The notes under the pieces were generated by a model that had not been told where the DNA came from, did no database searches, and was given only the letters and a program-made list of their open reading frames with translations. Shown piece after piece: positions 28,385 to 36,688 of a DNA stretch of 64,000 nucleotides. Both the position numbers and the translations under genes were made by a program. How positions within the stretch are numbered: position 1 is the first letter of the stretch; each line of letters starts with the position of its first letter. This DNA is from Ruminococcus gauvreauii (lineage in GTDB: Bacteria; Bacillota; Clostridia; Lachnospirales; Lachnospiraceae), in contig NZ_CP102290.1 of the NCBI RefSeq assembly GCF_025151995.1, forward strand, positions 744,001-808,000, read 5' to 3'.

Positions 28385-28510
28385 TTAATTGTTCCGCTGT
28401 TTAACATTGGTGACAATTATATTAAATCCGTATTTTTCTCCCAGAATCTGATAAAGCATCTGATAAACCAGTTTCACATCATATGTATTGGTTTTCCTGA
28501 ATTCATTCAT
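28385..28510 (-). CDS. Small protein of the feoB element, possible directionality factor
   Basis: 41 residues, MNEFRKTNTYDVKLVYQ at the start, with AGGAGG seven bases upstream. It lies between the small genes and the recombinase and reads the other way. The size, basic-amphipathic character and position next to a serine recombinase fit a recombination directionality factor, but no family match can be named. Confidence 0.6.
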   Translation of the reverse strand: MNEFRKTNTYDVKLVYQMLYQILGEKYGFNIIVTNVKQRNN

Positions 28511-28620
28511 CTCACATCCTCCTCCCTGATATATTCTATGAATTGCCGCCTGTACTACTTTCCTCACACGGTACTTCTGGACATATCCCCTGTAATAGAA
28601 TAATAAAAAACGGGGATGAT

Positions 28621-29994
28621 ATGATGAGTCTTCTGCGCTGTGCCGTCTACATTCGGGTATCAAGTGATGAACAGGCAAAATACGGAGATTCGCTGCGCGA
28701 TCAGAAGGAGCGGGGCATAGAATACATAAAAACCAGAAAAGACGCTGTCCTTCAGGGAATCTATATCGATGACGGCGTTTCCGGTCAGAAACTGGACCGC
28801 GGTGATTTTTCCAATCTGATGAGTGCCGTCAAAAACCAGGAGATCGATCTGATCGTCTTCACCAAGCTGGACCGATGGTTCCGTAATCTCAGACATTATC
28901 TGAACACTCAGGCACTGCTTGAAGAACACGGTGTCGCATGGACGGCTATCGATCAGCCGTATTTTGACACTTCCACTCCCCACGGCCGTGCCTTCGTGGC
29001 ACAATCCATGATGTGGGCAGAACTGGAAGCGCAAAACGACGGCATCCGTATCCGTGATGTATTCCGTAATAAGGTTAAGTACGGAGAAGTCATTACCGGC
29101 AAAGTTCCGCGGGGATATCGGATTCAGGATAAACATCTCGTGCTGTCAGATGAGGCACCGGCAATCCGCGACTGTATCATGTATTACCTCAAAACAAATT
29201 CACTGACTGCAACACTGCGGTATATGCGTGAAGAATATCAGATGGTCATGACGCTGCAAAACCTGAAAAGCAGCATCCTCAAAAATGAAAAATATACCGG
29301 AAAGTATCGCGGCAATGAACATTACTGCCCCCGTCTGATCACAGATGAAGATTTTTCCAGGGTACAAAACTCTCTGTCACGGAATATCCGGTCGCACCAG
29401 AAATATGACTATCTGTTTTCCGGCCTCCTCACCTGCGCGGAATGTGGGTCGAGACTGAATGCCTGTCAGATTCACGTCACCGTAAAAAGAAACAGCGGAA
29501 AAATTTACCGGTACTCATATCCGGCTTATCAGTGCAGGCAGCACTCTGCTTCCGGAAATTGTTCTATGAAAGGAAAAATCCGTGAAACACAGATCGAAAG
29601 ATTTCTTCTTGATACCCTGATAAAAGACCTGGAACCGTATAAAGCCGACATAAAAATAACCGGAACCCATACGGTTGACAACCGGCCCCGGAAATCAGTG
29701 TTAAAAAATAAACTACGGCGTCTGAAGGAACTATATCTGAATGAGGCTATCTCTGTCGAAGAATATAAATCAGACCGTTTAAAACTGGAGCAGGAACTCT
29801 GCACCCTGCCGGATATCGAAAGGCCATCCGCAAGTGAAACAGAATTTATGAAGGTTGCGGAATATGATTTTAAAACATTGTATGATCTGCTGGAAAACCC
29901 TGAGAAACGCAGATTCTGGCGGAGCTTTATATCAGATATCCGAATCTCAAAAAGCTCCCCCAGAATGTGTTCCATGGATGTTTCCTTTTTATAA
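28621..29994 (+). CDS. Large serine recombinase
   Basis: 457 residues from the first of two adjacent ATG codons at 28621. Residues 5-150 form the resolvase catalytic domain with the nucleophile Ser in YIRVSSDEQ and the TKLDRWFRN and AELEAQNDGIRIRD segments. A recombinase domain follows (KVPRGYRI), then a zinc ribbon (CAECGSRL ... CRQHSASGNC) and a coiled-coil-like KLRRLKELYLNEAIS segment. This is the layout of large serine integrases. It is transcribed opposite to feoB and ends 26 bases before the right repeat. It is the obvious candidate to cut the two 16-bp repeats. Confidence 0.95.
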   Translation: MMSLLRCAVYIRVSSDEQAKYGDSLRDQKERGIEYIKTRKDAVLQGIYIDDGVSGQKLDRGDFSNLMSAVKNQEIDLIVFTKLDRWFRNLRHYLNTQALLEEHGVAWTAIDQPYFDTSTPHGRAFVAQSMMWAELEAQNDGIRIRDVFRNKVKYGEVITGKVPRGYRIQDKHLVLSDEAPAIRDCIMYYLKTNSLTATLRYMREEYQMVMTLQNLKSSILKNEKYTGKYRGNEHYCPRLITDEDFSRVQNSLSRNIRSHQKYDYLFSGLLTCAECGSRLNACQIHVTVKRNSGKIYRYSYPAYQCRQHSASGNCSMKGKIRETQIERFLLDTLIKDLEPYKADIKITGTHTVDNRPRKSVLKNKLRRLKELYLNEAISVEEYKSDRLKLEQELCTLPDIERPSASETEFMKVAEYDFKTLYDLLENPEKRRFWRSFISDIRISKSSPRMCSMDVSFL

Positions 29995-30007
29995 TTTTGT
30001 TTTGCCT

Positions 30008-30109
30008 TCAAGTGAAGGAGCCTGTATGCTGCTTCATCCCGGTCAACGCATTGAACACCGTACTCTTCCCCACATTGGGGTTTCCAGCCAGCGCAACTGT
30101 CATACTCAT
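30008..30109 (-). pseudogene. feoB: FeoB 5' part (P-loop peptide)
   Basis: Start of feoB: MSMTVALAGNPNVGKSTVF with the complete G1 P-loop GNPNVGKS. The frame runs into the element after MKQHTG and meets a TGA after three foreign codons (SFT), giving a 33-residue peptide. It begins with an ATGA overlap with feoA, as in an ordinary feoAB operon. Confidence 0.92.
30021..30036. repeat. Right 16-bp direct repeat (att site) in feoB
   Basis: CCTGTATGCTGCTTCA, identical to 27916-27931. It encodes part of MKQHTG in feoB. The bases just inside the element carry the inverted repeat CCTTCA/TGAAGG (30005-30018), which could be a recombinase binding arm. Confidence 0.93.
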
Positions 30110-30348
30110 TGAACCACCATCCTGACTCTCACCTGCCTTGAATCTTCATCCCGCAAAGCAATCACCGCCCTGCGTATTAAAAAAGCTGTTGGATCTCCCA
30201 TAGGACTCTTACCCACACACTCAACTGCTGTTCCGTCAATCAAACCGATATCCTGCAGCCGCCTTCGCATATTGCCGGAAGTCATAAGCCTGGTCACAAC
30301 AGCTTTCTCCCCTGGCTTGAGCTGTGACAACCGTAAATCCTTCTCCAC
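30106..30348 (-). CDS. feoA: Ferrous iron transport protein A
   Basis: 80 residues with the SH3-like FeoA fold (LSQLKPGEKAVVTRL, MRRRLQDIGLIDG). It acts on the cytosolic side of FeoB. The gene overlaps the feoB start by four bases. It stays intact and upstream of the insertion, so it can be expressed even when feoB is split. Confidence 0.93.
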   Translation of the reverse strand: MEKDLRLSQLKPGEKAVVTRLMTSGNMRRRLQDIGLIDGTAVECVGKSPMGDPTAFLIRRAVIALRDEDSRQVRVRMVVQ

Positions 30349-30408
30349 AATTATCCTCCTGCTTCACCATTTCCTTATGATTACTGTATGAATCCGCATA
30401 TGTTTTTG

Positions 30409-30579
30409 TTAATCTTCCTGCAGTCCATTTTCCATCAGTGCAGAGAGTATCGGATTATACAGATACGGAGATCCTGGCGCTTCAAACATCTCTTCCAATT
30501 CATGCTCAAATGAAATAATTTTTTTTAAGTATGCATTTACAATGATACTTTTCAGCTTAATTATGAACGTTATGTTCAT
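30409..30579 (-). CDS. Small protein upstream of feoA, unknown
   Basis: 56 residues, starting MNITFIIKLKSIIVNAYL, with a very strong GGAGGTG site six bases before the ATG. It is amphipathic with an acidic C-terminus and no Cys. It precedes feoA by 60 bases on the same strand and is probably the first gene of the feo operon. It does not resemble FeoC, which has a winged helix and usually Cys residues. Function unknown. Confidence 0.6.
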   Translation of the reverse strand: MNITFIIKLKSIIVNAYLKKIISFEHELEEMFEAPGSPYLYNPILSALMENGLQED

Positions 30580-30753
30580 TCACATCACCTCCAGCAAAAT
30601 TGTAACACAGAGACCCGCAAAAAAAAGCTGGTAAATAATTCAAACCGCCTGAATATAAGACTATCAATCTCCTCGTTCAGTGCTTAAAGAGGCTTAAACA
30701 TTAAATTAAAACGTTTCACTAAAATGTTTCGGAAATTCCTGCTCCTGGTTCTG

Positions 30754-30782
30754 TTGTTCCGGAAAGATGCCCATGCTATAGT
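30754..30782 (+). promoter_or_regulatory. Promoter of the flavin reductase-GcvT gene
   Basis: TTGTTC, 17 bases, TATAGT with an upstream TG (extended -10), 52 bases before the start codon. Just upstream (30709-30732) AAAACGTTTC and AAAATGTTTC form a direct repeat 13 bases apart that could bind a regulator. Confidence 0.6.
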
Positions 30783-30834
30783 GGCAACAACAAGAAAGTA
30801 CTACTTCAAAAACAAATAACAAGGAGGAAAAGTA

Positions 30835-32751
30835 ATGTACGGACAGGAGTTTGAATTTTTTGATCTTTTAGACATTTTTAAAAACAGACAGGAGGTTGAG
30901 GGAGGAACCGGCGAGTGTGTAGCTGTTTATGATTACACCGATTTCAATATGCGTTGGATTGAGCCGCCGATCCCCATCTACTATGTATCCACACTCGATG
31001 AGAACGGAAACTCTAATGTGGCTCCGATTTCTCTCGGAACCTGCTGCTGGGGAGAGCATCCATGGGGAAGGCATTACTACACCCTGGGTGTACAGCATAG
31101 CCGTAACACCAACCGTAACCTGAAGCTGAATAAGGAATGTGTAATCAGCTATGCAAACGCAAGACAGTTAAGGGAAAGCACCATTGCCTGCTGCCCGCTT
31201 CCTTATGGTATCAGTGAAATGGATGTTGCTAACTTTACTCCGCTTCCCTCAAAGAAGGTTAAACCGGCCGGCATCAAAGAGTGTATCTCTAATATGGAAG
31301 CACGCGTTATCGATCAAGTGGAAGTTTCCAATACAACAATCTTCGTTGTTGAAATCGTTGGTATGAGCGTTGACAAGGAAGCCCTTGATCGCGACAGACA
31401 TAGCAAATACCAGCTGGGTATTGGTGGAACAGACCTCGTATTTGAGATGTCTCTGACCGGAAGCCCGGCACGTATGAACTACGGTCTGATTGATCAGAAC
31501 AAAATTTTGCCTTGCCCAAGCACGATCGGTGATGAGAAAGAGTGGAAGGGAACCTTTGAATCCTGGATGGCTTCTGAGCTTCACAGAGGCCGTATTACAA
31601 AGAAAGAGTACAAGAAACTCCTGCTCCTCAACAAGAATTGGATTCGCAATGCTGATCCTGTTGGGAACGGAGAAGTTAAGAAAGAATTGACAGAGCTGCT
31701 GAAAGAGATGATCTGGCGTCCAATCAAGGATAATGATTATGTACGTAAAAATGATGTTCAGGCCAGAAAAGAACATAACTATGTGCGTAACTCTGTTGGT
31801 TACTATGACTTCACACATGAGCTTATGGAAGTTACCGGAAAAGATGCAGCTAAATTCCTTGACCGCATGCTGGTTGGTGGTGTCAGCAAAATCAAGACCA
31901 CACAGGCGAAGTACATGACGATGCTGAACAAGGACGGTGTCATCATCGACGATGTGATCGTATTCCGTCCCGAGGAAGACAAGTACTGGGTATCTACACT
32001 GAAGATTGACAAGATGTTCCTGTGGTTTGACTATAACAAACAGGATGAGGATGTATCCTACAGAGAAATCACCAGTGACAAAACAATGTACTCCGTACAG
32101 GGACCGAACTCTCGTAAAGTGCTCAATGCGATGCTTGAGAAGGATATTACGGACCAGAAGTTCTATACGATCTGTGATAATGCAATTGATGGCCATCCAG
32201 TTAAGATTGCTCGTTGTGGTTATACCGGTGAGCTTGGATACGAGATCTACTGTGATCCGGATAATGAGCTGCTGGTAGAGACCAAGCTCGAAGAGTGCGG
32301 AAAAGAGTACAATATTCAGCGCATCACTACAGATGTCACCATAACCAGCCTTCCTAAGGAAAAGGGCTATGTTCTGATGAGCGATTTGGAGAGACTGAAT
32401 CCGCTTGAGGCAGGATTTGACTGGACGATCGACTGGAGCAAGGACTTCATCGGCAAGGATGTGCTTGAGAAAATCAAGGCAGAAGGTGGTCCTGGAAGAA
32501 CTATGATGGGCTTCATGATTGATGATCCGAGAGCAGCTCTCCAGTTTGAAGGTAAGGTATTAAAAGATGGAAAGAAAATCGGCCGCATTACCAGCTATAC
32601 CTACGGATACACGGTAGAGAAGGTTATTGGCTACTGCCTGATTGATGTTGACGCTGCAAAACCAGGTGATACTGTCAACATCTATGGTTATGAGGCAACT
32701 CTGACTGATCGCGTATTCTATGATCCTGAGAATGCAAGAATCAGAGGGTAA
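30835..32751 (+). CDS. Flavin reductase-like domain fused to GcvT-type aminomethyltransferase
   Basis: 638 residues. Residues 25-215 resemble the FMN-binding split barrel of flavin reductase-like proteins (PIPIYYVSTLDENGNSNVAPIS, TNRNLKLNKECVISYAN). A linker of about 90 residues follows. Residues 315-638 form a folate-binding GcvT/YgfZ fold with YYDFTHELMEVTGKDA, GVIIDDVIVF (the conserved Asp of T-proteins), YSVQGPNSRKVL and ARCGYTGELGYEIYC. It is not the glycine cleavage T-protein, since no gcvH or gcvP is near. GcvT relatives include tetrahydrofolate-dependent N- and O-demethylases, so a demethylase using an FMN or reduced-flavin step is a fair guess. AGGAGGAAAAGTA precedes the ATG, and the codon choice looks like that of a strongly expressed gene. 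It is monocistronic and ends in a 17-bp terminator. Confidence 0.85.
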   Translation: MYGQEFEFFDLLDIFKNRQEVEGGTGECVAVYDYTDFNMRWIEPPIPIYYVSTLDENGNSNVAPISLGTCCWGEHPWGRHYYTLGVQHSRNTNRNLKLNKECVISYANARQLRESTIACCPLPYGISEMDVANFTPLPSKKVKPAGIKECISNMEARVIDQVEVSNTTIFVVEIVGMSVDKEALDRDRHSKYQLGIGGTDLVFEMSLTGSPARMNYGLIDQNKILPCPSTIGDEKEWKGTFESWMASELHRGRITKKEYKKLLLLNKNWIRNADPVGNGEVKKELTELLKEMIWRPIKDNDYVRKNDVQARKEHNYVRNSVGYYDFTHELMEVTGKDAAKFLDRMLVGGVSKIKTTQAKYMTMLNKDGVIIDDVIVFRPEEDKYWVSTLKIDKMFLWFDYNKQDEDVSYREITSDKTMYSVQGPNSRKVLNAMLEKDITDQKFYTICDNAIDGHPVKIARCGYTGELGYEIYCDPDNELLVETKLEECGKEYNIQRITTDVTITSLPKEKGYVLMSDLERLNPLEAGFDWTIDWSKDFIGKDVLEKIKAEGGPGRTMMGFMIDDPRAALQFEGKVLKDGKKIGRITSYTYGYTVEKVIGYCLIDVDAAKPGDTVNIYGYEATLTDRVFYDPENARIRG

Positions 32752-32780
32752 GTAATAACGTCGGTTATAGGGATAATTAC

Positions 32781-32820
32781 AGGGAGGCATGTGACTCGTT
32801 GAGTCACATGCCTCCCTGTT
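32781..32820 (+). terminator. Terminator after the flavin reductase-GcvT gene
   Basis: Perfect 17-bp stem AGGGAGGCATGTGACTC / GAGTCACATGCCTCCCT with a three-base loop; only a short T run follows. Confidence 0.8.
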
Positions 32821-32862
32821 CATGACTGTCTGATAACCGACAACCCCTGATTCTCTGTTTAT

Positions 32863-33219
32863 CTATTTCAATATCTTCATTTTATATCGGTTTCGGTTTA
32901 CCTGTATCTCAGACAAACCTTTACATTCCCGAAGCTGTTCCAGCTGCATTTCTCTTTTCCTGATATCTGCCATTCTCCTGCTCACCGGCTGGTATCTGCT
33001 GATTTCTTCCCCACACCTTGCACTGCGCCTATTCCGCAGGTATTCGATCCCATACTGAACTGCGATGTATAGTTTCAGATACGCATACTGCAGGGTTGTA
33101 CCAATCCTGTGGATTACCGTACTCCTGTAATCCAAACCGTCACTGGCATATGCAGCAATTGCGATTCCAACCAGGATGATGCAGCTGATCCGTAAATACA
33201 TACCATATGCTTCCAGCAT
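32863..33219 (-). CDS. Small single-pass membrane protein, unknown
   Basis: 118 residues. One hydrophobic segment near residues 8-26 (ISCIILVGIAIAAYA) and a long basic, helical C-terminal part. AAGGGGATG precedes the ATG at 33219. It lies 63 bases after the DUF368 gene on the same strand and may be in its operon. I recognise no family. Confidence 0.55.
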   Translation of the reverse strand: MLEAYGMYLRISCIILVGIAIAAYASDGLDYRSTVIHRIGTTLQYAYLKLYIAVQYGIEYLRNRRSARCGEEISRYQPVSRRMADIRKREMQLEQLRECKGLSEIQVNRNRYKMKILK

Positions 33220-33282
33220 AAGCTCATCCCCTTTCGCAACACCTTGTTATTATCTTTATAATACCTCTCTTCACTCAAATAG

Positions 33283-34125
33283 TCAATACATTTCACTTGA
33301 TTTTTTAAATTTTTCAGTCTTTATCATTTCATTTTCCGTGAGAAGCCGAATCAGCCCAAACCCCATCATCAGTGATAAACTGCACAGCACCCATTCCCAT
33401 CCGACCGGAAGTCCTGGAAATACATCTGCCGCTGATCCGATTATAAATCCCATGATAATCAGATATGTTGGCTGTGGATACCGCTGCATGGCTCCTTCCA
33501 GTACCTTTGTTGTTAAGACAATTCCAAGCAGCAGTCCAATCCCCATCGGTGTAAGGAATCCAAGGTCAAATGTACTGATCGCCTTCATTGTATCCTGGTA
33601 AATTCCCAGCATGAGCAGAAGATAGGAAATACTGATTCCGGGCAGAATCAGCGCTATGGCAGCAACAAAACCCGCCGAAGCAAGGACCAGAACTCCCGTG
33701 CCTCCTGCGCCGCTGCTAAACGCTTCCGCAGGAAAAAGTGAAACAAGCATGACCGCTAAGATTCCCCCGATAACATAAACGGGAAGTTTCCAGGAAAATG
33801 CCTGTACCCGGGCCTTTTGATACATCATGGGTATTCCTCCTGCCACTGTTCCCAGAAAGAAAAACATCATGGGTTTCGTATACGCTTCTATCAGGGCAAG
33901 CAGCGGGCTCGCAAAAAGGATCATACCGGCCAAAGCTGCAAAAGTAAAAACAGTTAAAAAGAAAAAGCTTTCTTTTTTCTGCTTTGTGAATGAACTTACT
34001 GATGAGACAAGCCTGTCGTAAATACCCAGGATCATTGCCATAGATCCTCCGCTGACACCGGGTACCAGCATGGTACCTCCAACAATCAAACCCTTTGCGG
34101 CGGTACTTATTCCATCTTTTTTCAT
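33283..34125 (-). CDS. DUF368 (PopT-type polyprenyl phosphate transporter)
   Basis: 280 residues from the ATG at 34125 with AAGGAG six bases upstream. About nine membrane segments and the family sequence GGTMLVPGVSGGSMAMILGIYD, repeated in weaker form as ALILPGISISYLLLMLG. DUF368 proteins of the PopT type are reported to return undecaprenyl phosphate across the membrane. The role here follows from the family only. Confidence 0.85.
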   Translation of the reverse strand: MKKDGISTAAKGLIVGGTMLVPGVSGGSMAMILGIYDRLVSSVSSFTKQKKESFFFLTVFTFAALAGMILFASPLLALIEAYTKPMMFFFLGTVAGGIPMMYQKARVQAFSWKLPVYVIGGILAVMLVSLFPAEAFSSGAGGTGVLVLASAGFVAAIALILPGISISYLLLMLGIYQDTMKAISTFDLGFLTPMGIGLLLGIVLTTKVLEGAMQRYPQPTYLIIMGFIIGSAADVFPGLPVGWEWVLCSLSLMMGFGLIRLLTENEMIKTEKFKKSSEMY

Positions 34126-34227
34126 TAAAATCTCCTTGTTTATCATCTTTTCAGTCCGATTACAGAGCTCATACCTATGTATATTATATTCCCATGTCCT
34201 CATATTCCTCTTTCATAACCGCAGATG

Positions 34228-34740
34228 TTACATATGACCATTCTGGCACTCTTCAGTCTCACCCGGTCTTTTTACAGGGCGCCGTTTTCCTGTATATTCT
34301 GATACGGTCAGTTTTATCACGGATACGATGGAAACGAGACGTTCGTTGAATTCAAACGGCTTTCCGGTCTGGCACTGCATCAGTACTGTCATCGCATCTA
34401 TCTTTTCCTTCACATCTTCTACCAGTTCTATTTTTCCCTTGCCCATGATGCTGGCATAGCCATATCCATACTGGCACGCCACCCTTCCCTGTATCAGTTC
34501 ATGGTCACAGTCCAGCTCAAACGCCGCATTCGAACAGCGTCTGATCAGATCCAGCTTCTTCCCGCGCACACCGCCATGCATATAAAATATCAGTTTCCCA
34601 TCTTCCAGCGTATAGCCATAATTCATCGGCAATATGTAAATATCATCACCGTCGTGCAGACCGACATGGATAACCTTACACGTCTCCAATACCTGGCGCA
34701 TCTCTTCAACATCCGTAATTTCCCGATCTCTCCGTCGCAT
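34228..34740 (-). CDS. Nim-type pyridoxamine 5'-phosphate oxidase family protein
   Basis: 170 residues. Starts MRRRDREITDVEEM, the family N-terminus, from the ATG at 34740; GGAGG is nine bases upstream, whereas the next Met upstream has no spacing. The split-barrel flavin/heme-binding fold continues with ILPMNYGYTLEDGKLIFYMHGG. Relatives include nitroimidazole resistance proteins, but most chromosomal copies have no proven role in resistance. Confidence 0.85.
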   Translation of the reverse strand: MRRRDREITDVEEMRQVLETCKVIHVGLHDGDDIYILPMNYGYTLEDGKLIFYMHGGVRGKKLDLIRRCSNAAFELDCDHELIQGRVACQYGYGYASIMGKGKIELVEDVKEKIDAMTVLMQCQTGKPFEFNERLVSIVSVIKLTVSEYTGKRRPVKRPGETEECQNGHM

Positions 34741-34835
34741 TTTACTCATCCTCCGTCTCTAAAGGTATATTTTCAGTTTCTGATCTTTTGTTTTTTGATC
34801 GTTTTGTCTCATTGTATCATGAAATACATCGGCTA

Positions 34836-36686
34836 TCAAACCATTCTGATCCGGTAATGTTCCAGCCAGTAATTGATCTGCAGCAGATACGCGATGAGCT
34901 GCGGCCCTGCCATCAGCTGTCCGTAAAACGGTCTTCCATAGTCCGACGGAGTCTGAATAAACGCCTCAGCCTTTTTCCTGTCAATCAGTGCCGTAAGCGG
35001 GGCATTCGAATCTGACATAACTTCCATCAGCCGGCTTTTCAGAAGATGTTCATAATCAGGGTCATATGTCTTGGGATATGGACTTTTTTTCCGATACAGG
35101 ATCTCATGCGGAAGAACTTCCTCACCCGCTGCCCTGAGCAGTCCTTTTACCACTCCGCCCCGGCACTTCATATCCCACGGTACATTCCAAACATACTCTA
35201 TGATCCGGTGGTCTGCAAAAGGTACCCTGGCCTCAAGCCCTGAATGCATGCTGGTACGGTCCATCCGATCGAGCAGCGTCTGCATAAACCACTTTAGATT
35301 CAGATAAGAAATCTCACGCCTCCGTGCCTCCCGGGCGTTTTCCCCCGGCAGCACAGGTGTCTCGTCTACCGTCTTCTGATAAGCCGCTTTTGCATATTCC
35401 TCCAGAGGAAGTTCCCGAAGCACTTCATCTTTCAGCAGCATCCGCCGCATTTCAAAATCCATGGACCATGGAAATATATCCGCATCAAAGCACTCTTGTT
35501 TATGAAACCACGGATACCCGCCGAATATCTCATCCGCACATTCTCCGGTCAGTGTGACTTTATCATACTGTGCCACCTGACGGCAGAAATACAGCATGGA
35601 AGATTCCACATCAGCCATACACGGGAGGTCTCTGGCATCCACCGCCTCGAACAGATGCTCATACAGGTCCCGGTTTGTACATTCAAGGTAACGGTGTCTC
35701 GTCCCGGCGAAATCCACCATCTGATCAACATACGGCCGGTCCTGGGACGGCTGGAAGGAATTGGCCTTGAAATTCTTGTCATTATCCTTAAAATCAAATG
35801 AAAATGTGTCCAGGACTTTCCCCTGTCTTTCACATTCTCTGGCACAGATCGCCGTCACCAGACTGCTGTCCACCCCTCCGGATAGGAATGTACAGACAGG
35901 AACATCAGAAAGCATCTGGCTCCGAACGGCATCTGTCACCAGCCACGCCGTCTTTTCAACTGTCTTTTCGTAGCTGTCCGTATGCGGCTGGCTGACCAGC
36001 TTCCAATAACAATGTGTCCTCATGCCGCTTCTGTCATACTCCATGAAATGTCCCGGCAGCAGTTCCTCTATCCCTTTCAATACTCCTTTTCCATACGACT
36101 TTGCCGGACCAAGCCCGAAGATTTCACAGAGCCCCTCCCTGTCGAGCACGGCGTCCATACCGGGATACTGCAGTATCCCCTTGATCTCCGACGAGAATAT
36201 CAGCGAATGTTTCTTTTTGCAGTAAAATAAGGGTTTTACCCCCGCGCGGTCCCGGAATAACAGCAGTTTGTCTGTCCGCCCGTCCCAGATGGCAAATGAA
36301 AAGATGCCATTCAGCCGTTTTACATATTCCCATCCGTAACGCATATAACCGGCAAGTATCACTTCCGTGTCACTTGTCGTAGACAATTTTATTCCGTCAG
36401 CCAGTAATTCTCCCCGGAGCTCTGGCATATTATAGATTTCACCATTATATGATATCGTACATTTTCCCAGGCCTTCACACCTTGTCATCGGCTGATGGCC
36501 TCCGGCAAGATCCAGGATGGACAGCCGCACATGTGCGAGAGCACAGTGCCGTTCAATAAAGATACCGTCCTCATCCGGACCGCGATGTTTTAAGACCCGA
36601 TTCATTTTTTTGAGAACCGGCAGCCAATTGCTGCCGACTCTCTGATAGTCCTCCGTATAATCACAAAAACCTGCAATTCCACACAT
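34836..36686 (-). CDS. asnB: Asparagine synthase (glutamine-hydrolysing)
   Basis: 616 residues. The nucleophile Cys2 starts an N-terminal class II glutaminase domain (MCGIAGF, KHRGPDEDGIF), and the synthetase domain has the ATP pyrophosphatase motif FLSGGVDSSLV. GGAGG is upstream. The gene begins two bases after dpaB, so it belongs to the dipicolinate operon. Bacillus has a sporulation-linked asparagine synthase (AsnO), so a spore-stage role is likely; that is inference. Confidence 0.92.
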   Translation of the reverse strand: MCGIAGFCDYTEDYQRVGSNWLPVLKKMNRVLKHRGPDEDGIFIERHCALAHVRLSILDLAGGHQPMTRCEGLGKCTISYNGEIYNMPELRGELLADGIKLSTTSDTEVILAGYMRYGWEYVKRLNGIFSFAIWDGRTDKLLLFRDRAGVKPLFYCKKKHSLIFSSEIKGILQYPGMDAVLDREGLCEIFGLGPAKSYGKGVLKGIEELLPGHFMEYDRSGMRTHCYWKLVSQPHTDSYEKTVEKTAWLVTDAVRSQMLSDVPVCTFLSGGVDSSLVTAICARECERQGKVLDTFSFDFKDNDKNFKANSFQPSQDRPYVDQMVDFAGTRHRYLECTNRDLYEHLFEAVDARDLPCMADVESSMLYFCRQVAQYDKVTLTGECADEIFGGYPWFHKQECFDADIFPWSMDFEMRRMLLKDEVLRELPLEEYAKAAYQKTVDETPVLPGENAREARRREISYLNLKWFMQTLLDRMDRTSMHSGLEARVPFADHRIIEYVWNVPWDMKCRGGVVKGLLRAAGEEVLPHEILYRKKSPYPKTYDPDYEHLLKSRLMEVMSDSNAPLTALIDRKKAEAFIQTPSDYGRPFYGQLMAGPQLIAYLLQINYWLEHYRIRMV

Positions 36687-36688
36687 AA

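Larger units (their letters stand above)
27932..30020. mobile_element. Serine-recombinase element inserted in feoB
   Basis: A compact element between two 16-bp direct repeats. It carries a serine recombinase and three small genes and nothing else recognisable: no transposase, no conjugation and no resistance gene. It splits feoB between codons 30 and 31. Excision by recombination of the two repeats would remove 2,105 bases and give NALTGMKQHTGNWPGKTV, a normal FeoB sequence. Size and layout recall skin-type intervening elements in sporulation genes. Whether excision is programmed or merely possible cannot be seen from sequence. Confidence 0.9.

Noticed and set aside
25929..30109. feoB break as an assembly or sequencing error
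   Set aside because: The break coincides with an exact 16-bp repeat, and a complete recombinase gene lies between the halves.
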